A DNA stretch of 64,000 bases from Streptomyces akebiae (GCF_019599145.1 NZ_CP080647.1:6014001-6078000), one strand, 5' to 3'. Numbered from the stretch's first letter, positions 45,378-54,410 are shown. Program-made: numbers and translations. Notes: generated by a model from the letters alone, not told the origin.

Positions 45378-46805
45378 TCAGGCGCCGCGCTTGAACTGCT
45401 GGTTGGTGCCGCTGCCACAGCCCCACTGGATGAGCTTGGCGCCGTCGGCGGTGGACCTGTCCAGCACGTCGAGGCACTTGCCGCTGCGCCGTGAGACGAG
45501 GCGGAGCCAGCCGTCACCGGCGTCCTGGAGCCGCCACTGCTGGTTGCTGCCGGTGCCGCAGGTCCACTGGATGATCGGGTTGCCGTCGGCGGTGGAGTTG
45601 TTGGCCACATCGAGGCACTTGCCGCTGTGCCGGGCGACGACCTGGACGTATCCGCTGCCCATGTCCTTGAACCACCATGCCTGGTTCATGCCGCCGTTGC
45701 AGGTGTACTGGGTGATCTGGGTGCCGTCGTCCTGGGACCGGCTGGGGACGTCGAGGCACTTGTTGCTGTGGCGGGCGGTGATCGTCTCCCAGGGTCCGCC
45801 GACGCCGTCGACCTTCCCGGCCGCGGTGTCGACGGTGATCTGCGCGAACCAGTCCATGGTCATCGTGGTGTCGGTGGGGAACTCCAGCGGTAGCCAGACG
45901 TACTTCGAGGCGTTGACGTTCTGGTTGAAGGAGTTGCCCCAACGGTCACCCATGTAGAGGTACTCGGTGCCCGTGCTGCCCTGCACGGGAAGGACGAACG
46001 TGGTCTGCGAGCCGTACGCGGTGGCGTCTCCGACGTTCTGCAGGGCGCTCCAGGTGCCGGTGATGCTGGAGGCGGTCGCGTACATCTGCTGGTTGGGCCG
46101 CCAGCCGGTGGCGCCGGAGGTGAGCAGGAAGTAGACGCCGTTGCGCTTGAACAGGGCAGGAGCCTCGCGCAGTTGGCCGGGCCAGAGCAGCTGCACACGG
46201 GTTTCGACGGTGAGGTAGTCGGGGCTGAGGCGGTAGATGTGCAGGTCGCGGTTCTCGCGCGCGGCCGAGATCATGTAGCCGGTGCCGTCGTCGTCCGTGT
46301 AGACGGTGATGTCGCGGGACATGTGGCCCAGCGGGCGGAAGCTGCCCTGCCAGGTGTAGTCGCCGTCGACGGTGTCGGAGACGGCGACGGCGGCGCGGGC
46401 CTGGGTGTAGTCGGTGGCCAGCTCCTTGTGCATCCACATGACGAACTTGCCGGTGGAGGCGTTGTACATGACCTTGGGGCGCTCGATGTTGGCCGAGGCC
46501 AGCTCAGGGTCACTGGCCTGGGTCAGGACGTGGCGCCGGAACTCCCAGGTCTTCAGATCGGTCGAGCGGTACGCGGACACATACCGGAATGAGTTGTCCT
46601 CGTTGCGGTTCTCTCCGAACCAGTAGTAGTACGAGCCGACCTTGATGACGCCACCACCGTGCGCGTGCACGACGGCACCTGTGGTGTCCGTGAACTGGGT
46701 GGCGTTGGGGATCGTGACGGTGGCCGCGTGCGCGGTGCCCATCAGAAGGGTTTGCGGGAGGAGACCTATCAGCACGGCAAGCAGGAAGAGCCAGACACGA
46801 CGCAT
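45378..46805 (-). CDS. Secreted GH43 (exo-beta-1,3-galactanase-like) with ricin-B lectin domain
   Basis: A 475-residue exported glycosidase. The signal peptide covers residues 1-27 (MRRVWLFLLAVLIGLLPQTL, cleavage near AHA-A). The five-bladed propeller of GH43 spans about 30-330, opening with VHAHGGGVIKVGSYYYWFGE. This form is typical of the galactan exo-1,3-galactosidase subfamily, whose usual first catalytic Asp is not conserved. A C-terminal ricin-B trefoil (CBM13) follows, with QAWWFKD, QQWRLQD and a final QQFKRGA, each with the C-L-D-V repeat. It would trim arabinogalactan-type plant side chains. ATG 46805; the upstream in-frame methionine would precede the signal peptide. Confidence 0.83.
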   Translation of the reverse strand: MRRVWLFLLAVLIGLLPQTLLMGTAHAATVTIPNATQFTDTTGAVVHAHGGGVIKVGSYYYWFGENRNEDNSFRYVSAYRSTDLKTWEFRRHVLTQASDPELASANIERPKVMYNASTGKFVMWMHKELATDYTQARAAVAVSDTVDGDYTWQGSFRPLGHMSRDITVYTDDDGTGYMISAARENRDLHIYRLSPDYLTVETRVQLLWPGQLREAPALFKRNGVYFLLTSGATGWRPNQQMYATASSITGTWSALQNVGDATAYGSQTTFVLPVQGSTGTEYLYMGDRWGNSFNQNVNASKYVWLPLEFPTDTTMTMDWFAQITVDTAAGKVDGVGGPWETITARHSNKCLDVPSRSQDDGTQITQYTCNGGMNQAWWFKDMGSGYVQVVARHSGKCLDVANNSTADGNPIIQWTCGTGSNQQWRLQDAGDGWLRLVSRRSGKCLDVLDRSTADGAKLIQWGCGSGTNQQFKRGA

Positions 46806-47344
46806 CGGGGGTTTCCATTCACGACAGGACAGCACGAGAACAACCAAAAGCTGGCTGAAACCAACGTGCAGCATGAGAATGCTTGCGGTAGATGCGTGTC
46901 AAGAGTGTGAACGTGTTGAATCGCGCGGATGTCATCCAAGCGCCGTAAAGTTCTGAATTGCCCTGCCTGCGCTGGCGAGATGGCCGACCTGGCGATGTGC
47001 GACAGGTCGAATGCCCAGGGGGGACCGGTTCGCGGAATGTTTGAGCGAGTCGATTTCTGTTCGAAGTTTCGGCTCTCCGACGTCGCGTTTCGGCCTCGTC
47101 TCGGCGCCCTCTGCGGTGAGCGGGTGCCGACCTGCGATCCGCGAGTCGGCCGTCACGCCTCGGCGACTCCGTGGCCGTGCGGGATATCTCCTCCGGGATC
47201 CCGGTCGCCCACGATCGCCGTCAGGTGTCCCGACGTACGCTGACCGACCTTCTCCCGTGCCTGGGCGCTACGGTGTTGAGCAGGGGAGACGGGGAACCCC
47301 ACGCAGGACCGCGTGCGTGCACAGGACAGAGGAAGGGGTGTCGC
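46806..47344. other. Divergent intergenic region, GH43 / HNH lipoprotein
   Basis: 539 bp, the longest gap in the window. Short open frames here lack ribosome-binding sites and similarity, so I call no gene. The segment next to the GH43 gene is relatively AT-rich (about 46820-46960), fitting a regulated promoter for a polysaccharide-degrading enzyme, but I see no palindrome strong enough to name. Confidence 0.5.
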
Positions 47345-48064
47345 GTGGTGCGTCTGAGGGGTGGGGTCGCCGCCGTCGCTCTGGTACTGGTCGCCGCGAC
47401 CGGCTGCGAACTGGACAACGCGGGCGGCTCGGCCGGGCCGCCGGAGAACCCCGGCGGGGGCGGTGACGCGTTCGCCGCGGCGGAGGCGCTGACCGTCAAG
47501 GGCCGGGCACCCAAGACCGATTACGACCGGAGCGAGTTCGGCAGTCCCTGGGCCGACACCGACTCCAACAGCTGCGACACCCGCGACGACATACTCAAAC
47601 GCGACCTGGACGAGGTGAAGTTCCGCGACGACGACTGCACGGTGGTCTCCGGGGTGCTCGACCCGGACCCGTACACCGGGGAGGACGTGCCGTACGTCCG
47701 GGGCCGCAGCAAGATCGACGTGGACCACATCGTGGCGCTCTCCGACGCGTGGCAGAAGGGCGCCCAGCAGTGGGACGACAGCAAGCGGATAGCCCTGGCC
47801 AACGACCCGCTCAACCTGCTGGCGGTGGACTCCGGCACCAACCGCGGCAAGGGCGACGGTGACACGGCCACCTGGCTGCCGCCCAACAAGGCCTACCGCT
47901 GCACCTATGTGGCGGCCCAGGTCGCGGTGAAGGCGAAGTACGGCCTGTGGGTCACCACCGCCGAACAGGACGCCATGAAGCGCGTCCTGACCACCTGCCC
48001 CGAACAGAAGCTCCCCACCGGCGGCAACCCGACCAAGGCGCCGGCCCGCTTCCACGCGGACTGA
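47345..48064 (+). CDS. Secreted HNH/DUF1524 nuclease lipoprotein
   Basis: A 239-residue lipoprotein nuclease. The basic start is followed by a hydrophobic segment ending in the lipobox ATGC (Cys at about residue 21), so it is anchored outside the membrane. The HNH core of the GmrSD/DUF1524 type is visible: KIDVDHIVALSDAWQKGA (Asp-His), then NDPLNLLAVDSGTNRGKGD (Asn) and the conserved P-x-N-K-A-Y-R-C-x-Y motif (LPPNKAYRCTYV). Exported DUF1524 nucleases in Streptomyces are thought to scavenge DNA or phosphate. GTG 47345 follows AGGAAGGGG; GTG 47348 is equally possible. Confidence 0.88.
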   Translation: MVRLRGGVAAVALVLVAATGCELDNAGGSAGPPENPGGGGDAFAAAEALTVKGRAPKTDYDRSEFGSPWADTDSNSCDTRDDILKRDLDEVKFRDDDCTVVSGVLDPDPYTGEDVPYVRGRSKIDVDHIVALSDAWQKGAQQWDDSKRIALANDPLNLLAVDSGTNRGKGDGDTATWLPPNKAYRCTYVAAQVAVKAKYGLWVTTAEQDAMKRVLTTCPEQKLPTGGNPTKAPARFHAD

Positions 48065-48075
48065 CGCCTCGGCGG

Positions 48076-48096
48076 TGCCGCCGCCCGGCGGCGGCA
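48076..48096. terminator. Bidirectional terminator, HNH lipoprotein / LppX-like lipoprotein
   Basis: A perfect 10-bp palindrome TGCCGCCGCC/GGCGGCGGCA around one central C lies in the 36-bp convergent gap. Confidence 0.75.
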
Positions 48097-48100
48097 GGGG

Positions 48101-48838
48101 TCAGCTGAAGTCCTCGTCGAGGTCGATGACCTTGCCCTTGGGGGCCTTGGCCGGCACGGGCTCGTCGTAGTCGGTGAAGACGAGGTCGCCGGGCTCCTCG
48201 GCGGTCTTGCTGACGACCCGCAGCAGGTACGGCTTGCCCTCGGTGGCGACGTACAGGGTGTACCTGTCCTTGCCGTCCTTCTCGTCGAGGGTGATCGCGG
48301 GGGTGCCGTCGACCTCGGCGGTCTTGCCGCGCGTGGCGCCGGAGTCGACGTCCTCGAAGTCGGCGAGGACGGTGTCGAGGTCGCAGAAGCTCGCGATGTC
48401 CTTGGAATCGGCGGCGGTCGCGGACGTCTTGGTCCACTTGCCGGCGAGCATGTCGACGACCATGTCGGCCTCCTCCTTGGAGGAGTCCTTGGACTGGGCG
48501 CGCAGGAAGGCCTCGTCGTACTTCATGTAGAGCGTGTCGCCGACCTTGATCAGCTCGGCCTCGCCCTCGCCGCCCATGCTCATGGTGCCGGCGCAGTCGC
48601 CCTTCTTGTTCATCGCCATGTCCATCTGGACCGTGCCGCCGGCGGAGTCGTCCTGGATCTCGCCCTTCATGCGGAGCGATTCGGCGTCCGAGGTGGCCTT
48701 CACGGCCTTGTCGGCGATCTCGCCGCCGGTCAGGCCCGCGAAGGGACCGTCGGCCTTGTCCTCGCCGGGCAGACAGCCGGTGAGCGACAGGGTGGCCGCG
48801 GCGGCGATGCAGAGAGCGGCGAGTGCGGTGCGACGCAT
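48101..48838 (-). CDS. Lipoprotein of LppX/LprG-like or DUF6612-type fold
   Basis: A 245-residue lipoprotein: MRRTALAALCIAAAATLSLT then lipobox LTGC (Cys22). The mature part (DAESLRMKGEIQDDSAGG, MSMGGEGEAELIKVGDTLYMK) has the alternating beta pattern of outer-leaflet lipid-binding lipoproteins, where the curved sheet holds a lipid or glycolipid. The C-terminus is acidic (VIDLDEDFS). I infer the fold by pattern only. ATG 48838 follows AGGGGGGAAC. Transcribed alone. Confidence 0.7.
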   Translation of the reverse strand: MRRTALAALCIAAAATLSLTGCLPGEDKADGPFAGLTGGEIADKAVKATSDAESLRMKGEIQDDSAGGTVQMDMAMNKKGDCAGTMSMGGEGEAELIKVGDTLYMKYDEAFLRAQSKDSSKEEADMVVDMLAGKWTKTSATAADSKDIASFCDLDTVLADFEDVDSGATRGKTAEVDGTPAITLDEKDGKDRYTLYVATEGKPYLLRVVSKTAEEPGDLVFTDYDEPVPAKAPKGKVIDLDEDFS

Positions 48839-49078
48839 GGGTGTTCCCCCCTGGGAATCGATGAGCGGTGCTGAGCGGCGTGCGCCAGTACACAGCGCAG
48901 CCGACGTGTGACCATCCGAATCGGGTGGTCGGTCGTTCGATGGGTCAATCACAGCAGAGCTTGTGAACCGAGTCAACACGGTTCACAGAACCTTGTGCGT
49001 ACACGGCGTGAAGGGGTAGATCTTGCGTGCGTCGGTATGCTCGACGTCACACCACCAGGTACGAGGGGAGCCGGGCGC

Positions 49079-51106
49079 GTGCAGGGGAACGGGACAGAGG
49101 TCACGGCCGCGGACATCGCGCGGCTCGCCGGGGTGGGTCGCGCCGCCGTCAGCAACTGGCGCCGTCGGCATGCCGACTTCCCCAAACCGGTCGGCGGCAC
49201 CGAGACCAGCCCGGCCTTCGCGCTCAGCGAGGTCGAGGAGTGGCTGCGCGATCAGGGCAAGCTCGCCGAGGTGCCCCTGAAGGAGCGCGTCTGGCAGCAG
49301 GTCACCGGTCACCCGGAGGGGCCCGTCACCGCCCTGGTGCACACGGGCTGCGCCCTGCTCCTCCTCCATGAACGACCCTTGACCTGGCTGGAGTTGAGCG
49401 CCGTCCCCGACGACGGGGAACTGGCCGGGATCCTGTCCGGGGCGCTGGGGGAGGTCCTCACCCCGCGCTTCGGCCCGCCCGGTGGGCCTGCCGTGCCCCG
49501 GCCGCGACCCGCCGAGATCCTGCCCTCGGTCCCGCTGCTGCGCGGCGCCACCGAACTCGCGGCCGACCTGGGCGCACGGCAGACCTTCGAGTTCCTCCTC
49601 GCCCGGCACCTCGACGCCAACCCGCGCCAGTACACGCTCACTCCGGGCGAGCTCGCCGAGCTGATGGCCGAACTCGCCGGGCCCGCCCGCTCGGTGCTCG
49701 ACCCGGCCTGCGGCACCGGCGCCCTCCTGCGCGCCGCCGCCACCCGCCCCGACCAGGAGCTGTACGGCCAGGACAGCTCCGGCGAACTGGCCGCCCTCAC
49801 CGCGCTCCGCCTCGCCCTGCGCACCGGGAGCACCGTCCGCACCGCCCCGGGGGACAGCCTCCGCGCGGACGCGTACGAGCACCTCAGGGCCGAGGCCGTC
49901 CTGTGCCACCCGCCGTTCAACGAGCGCAACTGGGGGCACGACGAACTCGCCTACGACCCGCGCTGGGAGTACGGCTTCCCGGCCCGTACGGAGTCCGAAC
50001 TCGCCTGGGTGCAGCACGCGTTGGCCCGCCTGGAGGACGGCGGCACCGCCGTGCTGCTGATGCCGCCGGCCGCCGCGAGCCGCCGCTCGGGGCGCCGGAT
50101 CCGCGCCGACCTGCTGCGCCGGGGCGCGCTGCGCGCCGTGATCGCCCTGCCGGTCGGCGCGGCACCCCCGTACAACATCCCGCTGCACCTGTGGGTGCTG
50201 CGCAGGCCCGGCAAGGCGTCGGTGCCACCGCAGTTGCTGCTCGTCGACGCCGGGCGGCTCGTGCCCGAGGGGCGGAGCGGGTTCGACTGGGCGGCGGTGC
50301 GCACCGCCGTGATCGACGCCTGGCGGCCCTTCGACCGGACGGGCCAGACCGCGGAACGGCCGGGGCTCAGCCGTTCGCTGCCGGTCATCGACCTGCTCGA
50401 CGACGACGTGGACCTGGCCCCCGCCCGGCATCTGCCGCCCCCGGCCGCGGGCGGCGGCGCCGCGGAGCTGACCGCCGTACGCGAACACCTCGGCGAGACC
50501 CTGCGGCTGGCCGCCGACCTGACGCCCCCGCTCGCCGAGGAGGCGCGGCCCGCGCGCTGGCCGCTCACCACGGTCGGCGAACTCGCGCGCGGGGGAGCCC
50601 TGGTGCTGCGCACCGGCGGGAACGGCCCGCACGCGCGCGTGCTCACCGACCACGACGTCCTGGCCGGCACGGCACCCTCGGGAACGCTGCCGGAGACGGG
50701 CGAGCCCGCCGTGCTCGTGGAGGCCGGCGACGTCGTCGTCCCCGTCCTCGGCGGCGGAGGGATCGCGCGTGTGATCGACGAGGAGACCGCGGGCGCCGCC
50801 CTCGGCCGCAACCTCACCCTGCTGCGCCCCGACGCGGCAGCGCTCGACGCCTGGTTCGTCGCCGGTTTCCTGCGCTCCACCGCCAACAGCCGCCAGGCCA
50901 GCAGCTACGCCTCCACCGCGACCCGGCTCGACGTCCGCCGCCTCCAACTGCCCCGCCTGCCCCTGGACCAGCAGCGCCGCTACGGCGAACGCTTCCGTGC
51001 CCTCGCCGCCTTCGAGGACGCCCTGCGCCGGGCCGGCCGGCTCGGCGAACGCCTGGTGCGCGGCATGTACGACGGCCTGACGGACGGCACCGTCGCCCCG
51101 GACTGA
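49079..51106 (+). CDS. Solitary N6-adenine DNA methylase-like protein with HTH and half-specificity domain
   Basis: A 675-residue protein. Residues 1-50 form a HTH (TAADIARLAGVGRAAVSNWR). The methylase has motif I LDPACGTGALL (Asp208-Pro-Ala-Cys-Gly) and motif IV CHPPFNERNWG with His277 where [D/N/S]PP[Y/F] enzymes normally have Asn. The region ESELAWVQHALARLEDGGTA then follows, with a C-terminal part of about residues 500-660 (GDVVVPVLGGG, AGFLRSTANSRQ) resembling an HsdS target-recognition half. No restriction subunit is nearby. This looks like a conserved chromosomal methylase-like protein of unclear activity. GTG 49079 follows GAGGGGAG. Confidence 0.82.
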   Translation: MQGNGTEVTAADIARLAGVGRAAVSNWRRRHADFPKPVGGTETSPAFALSEVEEWLRDQGKLAEVPLKERVWQQVTGHPEGPVTALVHTGCALLLLHERPLTWLELSAVPDDGELAGILSGALGEVLTPRFGPPGGPAVPRPRPAEILPSVPLLRGATELAADLGARQTFEFLLARHLDANPRQYTLTPGELAELMAELAGPARSVLDPACGTGALLRAAATRPDQELYGQDSSGELAALTALRLALRTGSTVRTAPGDSLRADAYEHLRAEAVLCHPPFNERNWGHDELAYDPRWEYGFPARTESELAWVQHALARLEDGGTAVLLMPPAAASRRSGRRIRADLLRRGALRAVIALPVGAAPPYNIPLHLWVLRRPGKASVPPQLLLVDAGRLVPEGRSGFDWAAVRTAVIDAWRPFDRTGQTAERPGLSRSLPVIDLLDDDVDLAPARHLPPPAAGGGAAELTAVREHLGETLRLAADLTPPLAEEARPARWPLTTVGELARGGALVLRTGGNGPHARVLTDHDVLAGTAPSGTLPETGEPAVLVEAGDVVVPVLGGGGIARVIDEETAGAALGRNLTLLRPDAAALDAWFVAGFLRSTANSRQASSYASTATRLDVRRLQLPRLPLDQQRRYGERFRALAAFEDALRRAGRLGERLVRGMYDGLTDGTVAPD

Positions 51107-51221
51107 GCCGACGACAGGCGGTTCCGGACCCGCCAACTCCCCCGCGCCTCCCGCCCCGAACGCCTACCGGACGGAACCGCTCCGCCCGGGGCGGGCGTGA
51201 CCAGCACTGCAGTACTACAAC

Positions 51222-51235
51222 GGTTGTCCACAACC
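51222..51235. promoter_or_regulatory. Palindrome containing a consensus DnaA box
   Basis: GGTTGTCCACAACC is a 6-2-6 inverted repeat and includes TTGTCCACA (51224-51232), the preferred Streptomyces DnaA box. It lies 80 bp upstream of the membrane protein/kinase operon and may be a DnaA-regulated promoter element or an unrelated repressor site. Confidence 0.5.
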
Positions 51236-51314
51236 CTGGACCTCATGTCGTGGTCGACCGATACCCTCGGGACGACATCGCACGTCCGCTCTCACCAGGC
51301 CCTCAGGAGCAGCC

Positions 51315-51938
51315 ATGCAAGGCCACGGCTACGCGCCGACACCGCCCCCCGGCCCCGATCAGGGGGGCCAGGTCACACTCCGTGTGATCTTCGTGGTGGT
51401 CGCGGTCATGAGCTGTGGCCTGCTCGCGTGGGCGTGCCTGCTGCGGCTCGCCTCGGTGACCCGCAGGCCCCGCGACTGGTGGCTGTTCGCCCTGGCGATC
51501 ATCCACATCATCGTGACGCTGTACATCATCGGCACCGACCCGGGCGAGGAGGAGTTCACCACCTGGCGCGGTGACGTCGGCATGTCGCTGCTCCTCGGCG
51601 GCCTGGCGGCGATCGTCGCGTACTACCTCTACGCGGACATACGCCACTCCAGCCGCTCCCGGACGGCCCCGCCCTCGCCGTACGCCCAGACCACCGCGTA
51701 CTCGGGGCAGACCGGCTACAACCCCCAGCAGTCCGGCTACAGCTACCCGCCGGTCCAGGTCCCGCAGCCCTACACCCCCACCCCGCCGGTCCCGCAGCCG
51801 CCCGCGGGGCAGCAGCCCCCGCCGCAGCACCAGCCGGCCCCGGACCCGCAGCGTCCCGGGCCGGCCCGTATCGACCAGGTGCGCGCCGAACTCGACGAGC
51901 TCAGTGACTATCTCCGCAAGCACGAAGGAGACAGGTGA
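51315..51938 (+). CDS. Membrane protein coupled to the Ser/Thr kinase
   Basis: A 207-residue protein with three membrane helices (about 22-46, 57-75, 86-107) and a long Pro/Gln/Tyr-rich cytosolic tail with SYPPVQVPQPYTPTPPVPQP-type repeats, ending in a short charged helix (RAELDELSDYLRKHEGDR). I recognise no named family. The kinase gene overlaps its stop (GTGA), so the two are co-translated. This suggests it localises, or is a substrate of, the kinase (inference). Confidence 0.7.
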   Translation: MQGHGYAPTPPPGPDQGGQVTLRVIFVVVAVMSCGLLAWACLLRLASVTRRPRDWWLFALAIIHIIVTLYIIGTDPGEEEFTTWRGDVGMSLLLGGLAAIVAYYLYADIRHSSRSRTAPPSPYAQTTAYSGQTGYNPQQSGYSYPPVQVPQPYTPTPPVPQPPAGQQPPPQHQPAPDPQRPGPARIDQVRAELDELSDYLRKHEGDR

Positions 51939-53476
51939 CCCAGGGGCAGGGGACCGGACGCCTGATCACCGGTCGCTACGAACTGTCCACGATCATCGGA
52001 CAGGGCGGCATGGGCCAGGTGTGGACGGCCTACGACCAGCGCCTCGACCGGCGGGTGGCGGTGAAGCTGCTGCGCCCGGACAAGGTGGCCGGCCAGGAGG
52101 CCGACGAACTGCGCCGCCGCTTCGTGCGCGAGTGCCGCGTCACGGCCCAGGTCGACCACCCCGGCCTGGTGACCGTGCACGACGCGGGCAGCGAGGGCGA
52201 GGAGCTCTTCCTTGTCATGCAGTACGTCGACGGGGCCGACCTCGCCGACCACCTCGCCGAGCACGACCCCTACCCGTGGCAGTGGACCGTCTCGGTCGCC
52301 GCCCAGCTGTGCGCCGTGCTCTCCGCCGTGCACGCGGTGCCGATCATCCACCGCGACCTCAAGCCGCGGAACGTCATGGTCAAGCAGGACGGCACGGTCA
52401 CCGTGCTCGACCTCGGCGTCGCCTCCGTCATGGACACCGACACCACCCGCCTCACCCACACCGGTTCACCCATCGGCAGCCCCGCCTACATGGCCCCCGA
52501 GCAGGCCATGGGCGGCGCGGTCGGCCCGTACACCGACCTGTACGCCCTTGGTGTGCTGATGCACGAACTGCTCAGCGGGAACGTCCCGTTCACCGGCTCG
52601 ACAGCCCTCGGCGTCCTCCACCGCCACCTCTACGAGCCACCGGTCCCCGTCCGCCGACTGCGCCCCGAGGTCCCCGAGAACCTGGAGGCCCTGGTCCTGC
52701 GGCTGCTCTCCAAGGACCCGCAGCACCGTCCGTCCTCCGCCCAGGAGACGTACGAACAGCTCCTCCCGCTGCTCCCCGCGCGCGGTATGCCCACCGGCTC
52801 CCCGCTCGACCCCACGCGCCCCTTCCTGCGCCCGCACGCCCCCTGGCCGGATCGCGCCCGCATCCCCGCGCCACAGCCCTCCGCCGCGCCCGACCCGGCG
52901 CCCGCGGCGGACAAGCCCGATGTGGCGGGCGCCGTCGACGAGGTCAAGCGGCTCCTCGGCGAGGGCCGCATCACCCAGGCCGTCGACATCCTCGGCGCGA
53001 TCCTCCCGGCCGCCGCCGCCCAGCACGGCGAGCACTCACCGGTCGTCCGCACCCTGCGCAAGCAGTACGCGGCCACCCTCATGGACGACGGCCAGTACCG
53101 CCGCGCCCTGCCCGAGCTGCGCCGCCTCGCCGACGAGCGCGCCGCCGAGGCCGGCCAGGCCGACACCCAGGCCCTGCGCTACCGCTACGACTCCGCCCAG
53201 TGCCTCGAACAACTCGGCGAACCGGCCGCGGCCCTCGCCGAGTACCGCTCCCTGCTGCCGTACTACGAGAACCAGTACGTCGGCGGCGACCCCGAGCTCT
53301 CCCTCGACGTCCGCCGCCGCATAGGCCACCTGCTCCTCGCCCTCGGCGACCGCGGCGCCGCCCACGAGACCCTGGGCCGCCTGCTGCTCGACGTGGAACG
53401 GCTGCGGGGACCGGGCCATCCGCTGGCGGGCGAGGTGCGGCGCACGCTGCAGTGGCTGGGTCAGATGCGGGGCTGA
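51935..53476 (+). CDS. Soluble Ser/Thr protein kinase with C-terminal tetratricopeptide-like region
   Basis: A 513-residue Hanks-type kinase. The glycine loop IGQGGMGQVW and catalytic Lys44 (AVKLL) lie in the N-lobe. HRDLKPRNVMV (Asp141), DLG (159-161, in place of DFG) and the activation-segment PAYMAPEQ are all present, so activity is plausible. Residues 290-345 are Pro-rich. From about 345 to the end comes a TPR-like helical repeat region (for example VDILGAILPAAAAQHGEHSP, ALAEYRSLLPYYENQYV). No transmembrane helix or PASTA domains are present, unlike PknB. GTG 51935 follows AAGGAGA. Confidence 0.9.
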   Translation: MTQGQGTGRLITGRYELSTIIGQGGMGQVWTAYDQRLDRRVAVKLLRPDKVAGQEADELRRRFVRECRVTAQVDHPGLVTVHDAGSEGEELFLVMQYVDGADLADHLAEHDPYPWQWTVSVAAQLCAVLSAVHAVPIIHRDLKPRNVMVKQDGTVTVLDLGVASVMDTDTTRLTHTGSPIGSPAYMAPEQAMGGAVGPYTDLYALGVLMHELLSGNVPFTGSTALGVLHRHLYEPPVPVRRLRPEVPENLEALVLRLLSKDPQHRPSSAQETYEQLLPLLPARGMPTGSPLDPTRPFLRPHAPWPDRARIPAPQPSAAPDPAPAADKPDVAGAVDEVKRLLGEGRITQAVDILGAILPAAAAQHGEHSPVVRTLRKQYAATLMDDGQYRRALPELRRLADERAAEAGQADTQALRYRYDSAQCLEQLGEPAAALAEYRSLLPYYENQYVGGDPELSLDVRRRIGHLLLALGDRGAAHETLGRLLLDVERLRGPGHPLAGEVRRTLQWLGQMRG

Positions 53477-53688
53477 CCCCACCGACGGACCTCGCATCCC
53501 GGGGTGAACCGGGCGACCCGCGCCTCCCGACGCCCCGCGTGGGCCGGTGGTGGCACGCTGCCGGTGCGAGGGTGCCCGAAGTCGACGTGAATCGTTGGTC
53601 GAATGGCTGGCCGAGAGCAGGGCCACTGCCTACCATCGATCACCGCAAGACCTTGTGCTCCGCCGCACAATCTCCTCGGGAGGCCCAC

Positions 53689-54360
53689 TTGCACCGCCGC
53701 CGTCGCACCGCGCTCCTCCTCTCCGCCGCGATCACCGCCGCAGCGCCGCTCCTCACCGCCTGCGGAGGCGATGCGCATCCCGGCGCGGCGGCCGTCGTCG
53801 GCGACGACCGGATCACCGTCGCGCAACTGGAGAACCGGGTGAACGAGGTGCGCGCCGCCCAGCGTGCCGCCAGCACGGACGAGAGCCAGTACCAGCAGGT
53901 CGTCGCCCAGAGCAGCGCCCTCACCCGCAACACCCTGAACGGCATGGTCCTGGAGAAGGTCCTCGACCAGGCGCTGGAGGACGCGGGTGTGACCGTCACC
54001 CGCAAGGAGGTCCAGCAGTACCGTTCCGGCCTGGAGACGGAGGCCGGCGGCGCCGAGGCCCTCGAAGCGGCCTACCTGCAGCGCTACAGCGTCGCCCCCG
54101 AGCAGTTGGAGGACAGCCTCCGCAGCGATGTCGAGGTGCAGAAACTCGCCACCGCCCTCGGCGCCGACCTGAACAGCCAGGAGGGCGGCACCGTCTTCTG
54201 GAAGGCCCTCTCGCAGGCCTCCGAGAAACTCGACGTCGACCTCAACCCCCGCTACGGCAGCTGGGGCGTCGACAAGGCCTCCGGCCGCGTCGGCCTGCTG
54301 GAGGCCAAGACACCTTGGGTGAAGGACGTCACGGGAACGGGGTCGCAGGAGCCGGCGTGA
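53689..54360 (+). CDS. SurA N-domain-like chaperone lipoprotein
   Basis: A 223-residue exported lipoprotein. It has a basic start and hydrophobic core, and the lipobox LTAC with Cys at about residue 24. The mature N-terminus AAAVVGDDRITVAQLENRVN matches the SurA N-terminal domain family, followed by a helical region (TLNGMVLEKVLDQALEDAG). No PPIase domain is present, so it is the short, chaperone-only form that helps fold secreted proteins. The TTG at 53689 was chosen because CGGGAGG lies 5-11 bp upstream and the signal peptide begins right there. No gene occupies the 212-bp gap before it. Confidence 0.82.
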   Translation: MHRRRRTALLLSAAITAAAPLLTACGGDAHPGAAAVVGDDRITVAQLENRVNEVRAAQRAASTDESQYQQVVAQSSALTRNTLNGMVLEKVLDQALEDAGVTVTRKEVQQYRSGLETEAGGAEALEAAYLQRYSVAPEQLEDSLRSDVEVQKLATALGADLNSQEGGTVFWKALSQASEKLDVDLNPRYGSWGVDKASGRVGLLEAKTPWVKDVTGTGSQEPA

Positions 54361-54401
54361 CGCCGAGCCGAACCGGTCCCGTCCGTACTCTCCGCGGGGG
54401 C

Positions 54402-54410
54402 TGTGGACAA
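54402..54410 (-). promoter_or_regulatory. Isolated consensus DnaA box
   Basis: TGTGGACAA is the reverse complement of TTGTCCACA, the preferred Streptomyces DnaA box, 39 bp upstream of mazG. Together with 51224-51232 it makes two perfect boxes in intergenic DNA of this window. Confidence 0.45.

Noticed and set aside
41707..45477. Antisense open frame of over 1200 codons opposite mfd
   Set aside because: Composition-driven; the plus strand carries all helicase motifs of Mfd.
46929..47243. Small genes in the gap between the GH43 and HNH lipoprotein genes
   Set aside because: Open frames on both strands lack ribosome-binding sites, typical codon bias and similarity to known families.
48908..49078. 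N-terminal extension of the methylase-like protein
   Set aside because: The extension has no good start and crosses the promoter region; GTG 49079 has GAGGGGAG at the right spacing and begins directly before the HTH.
52400..52420. Pseudokinase because DFG reads DLG
   Set aside because: Lys44, HRD Asp141 and the metal-binding Asp159 are intact, and Leu in the middle position is tolerated in active kinases.
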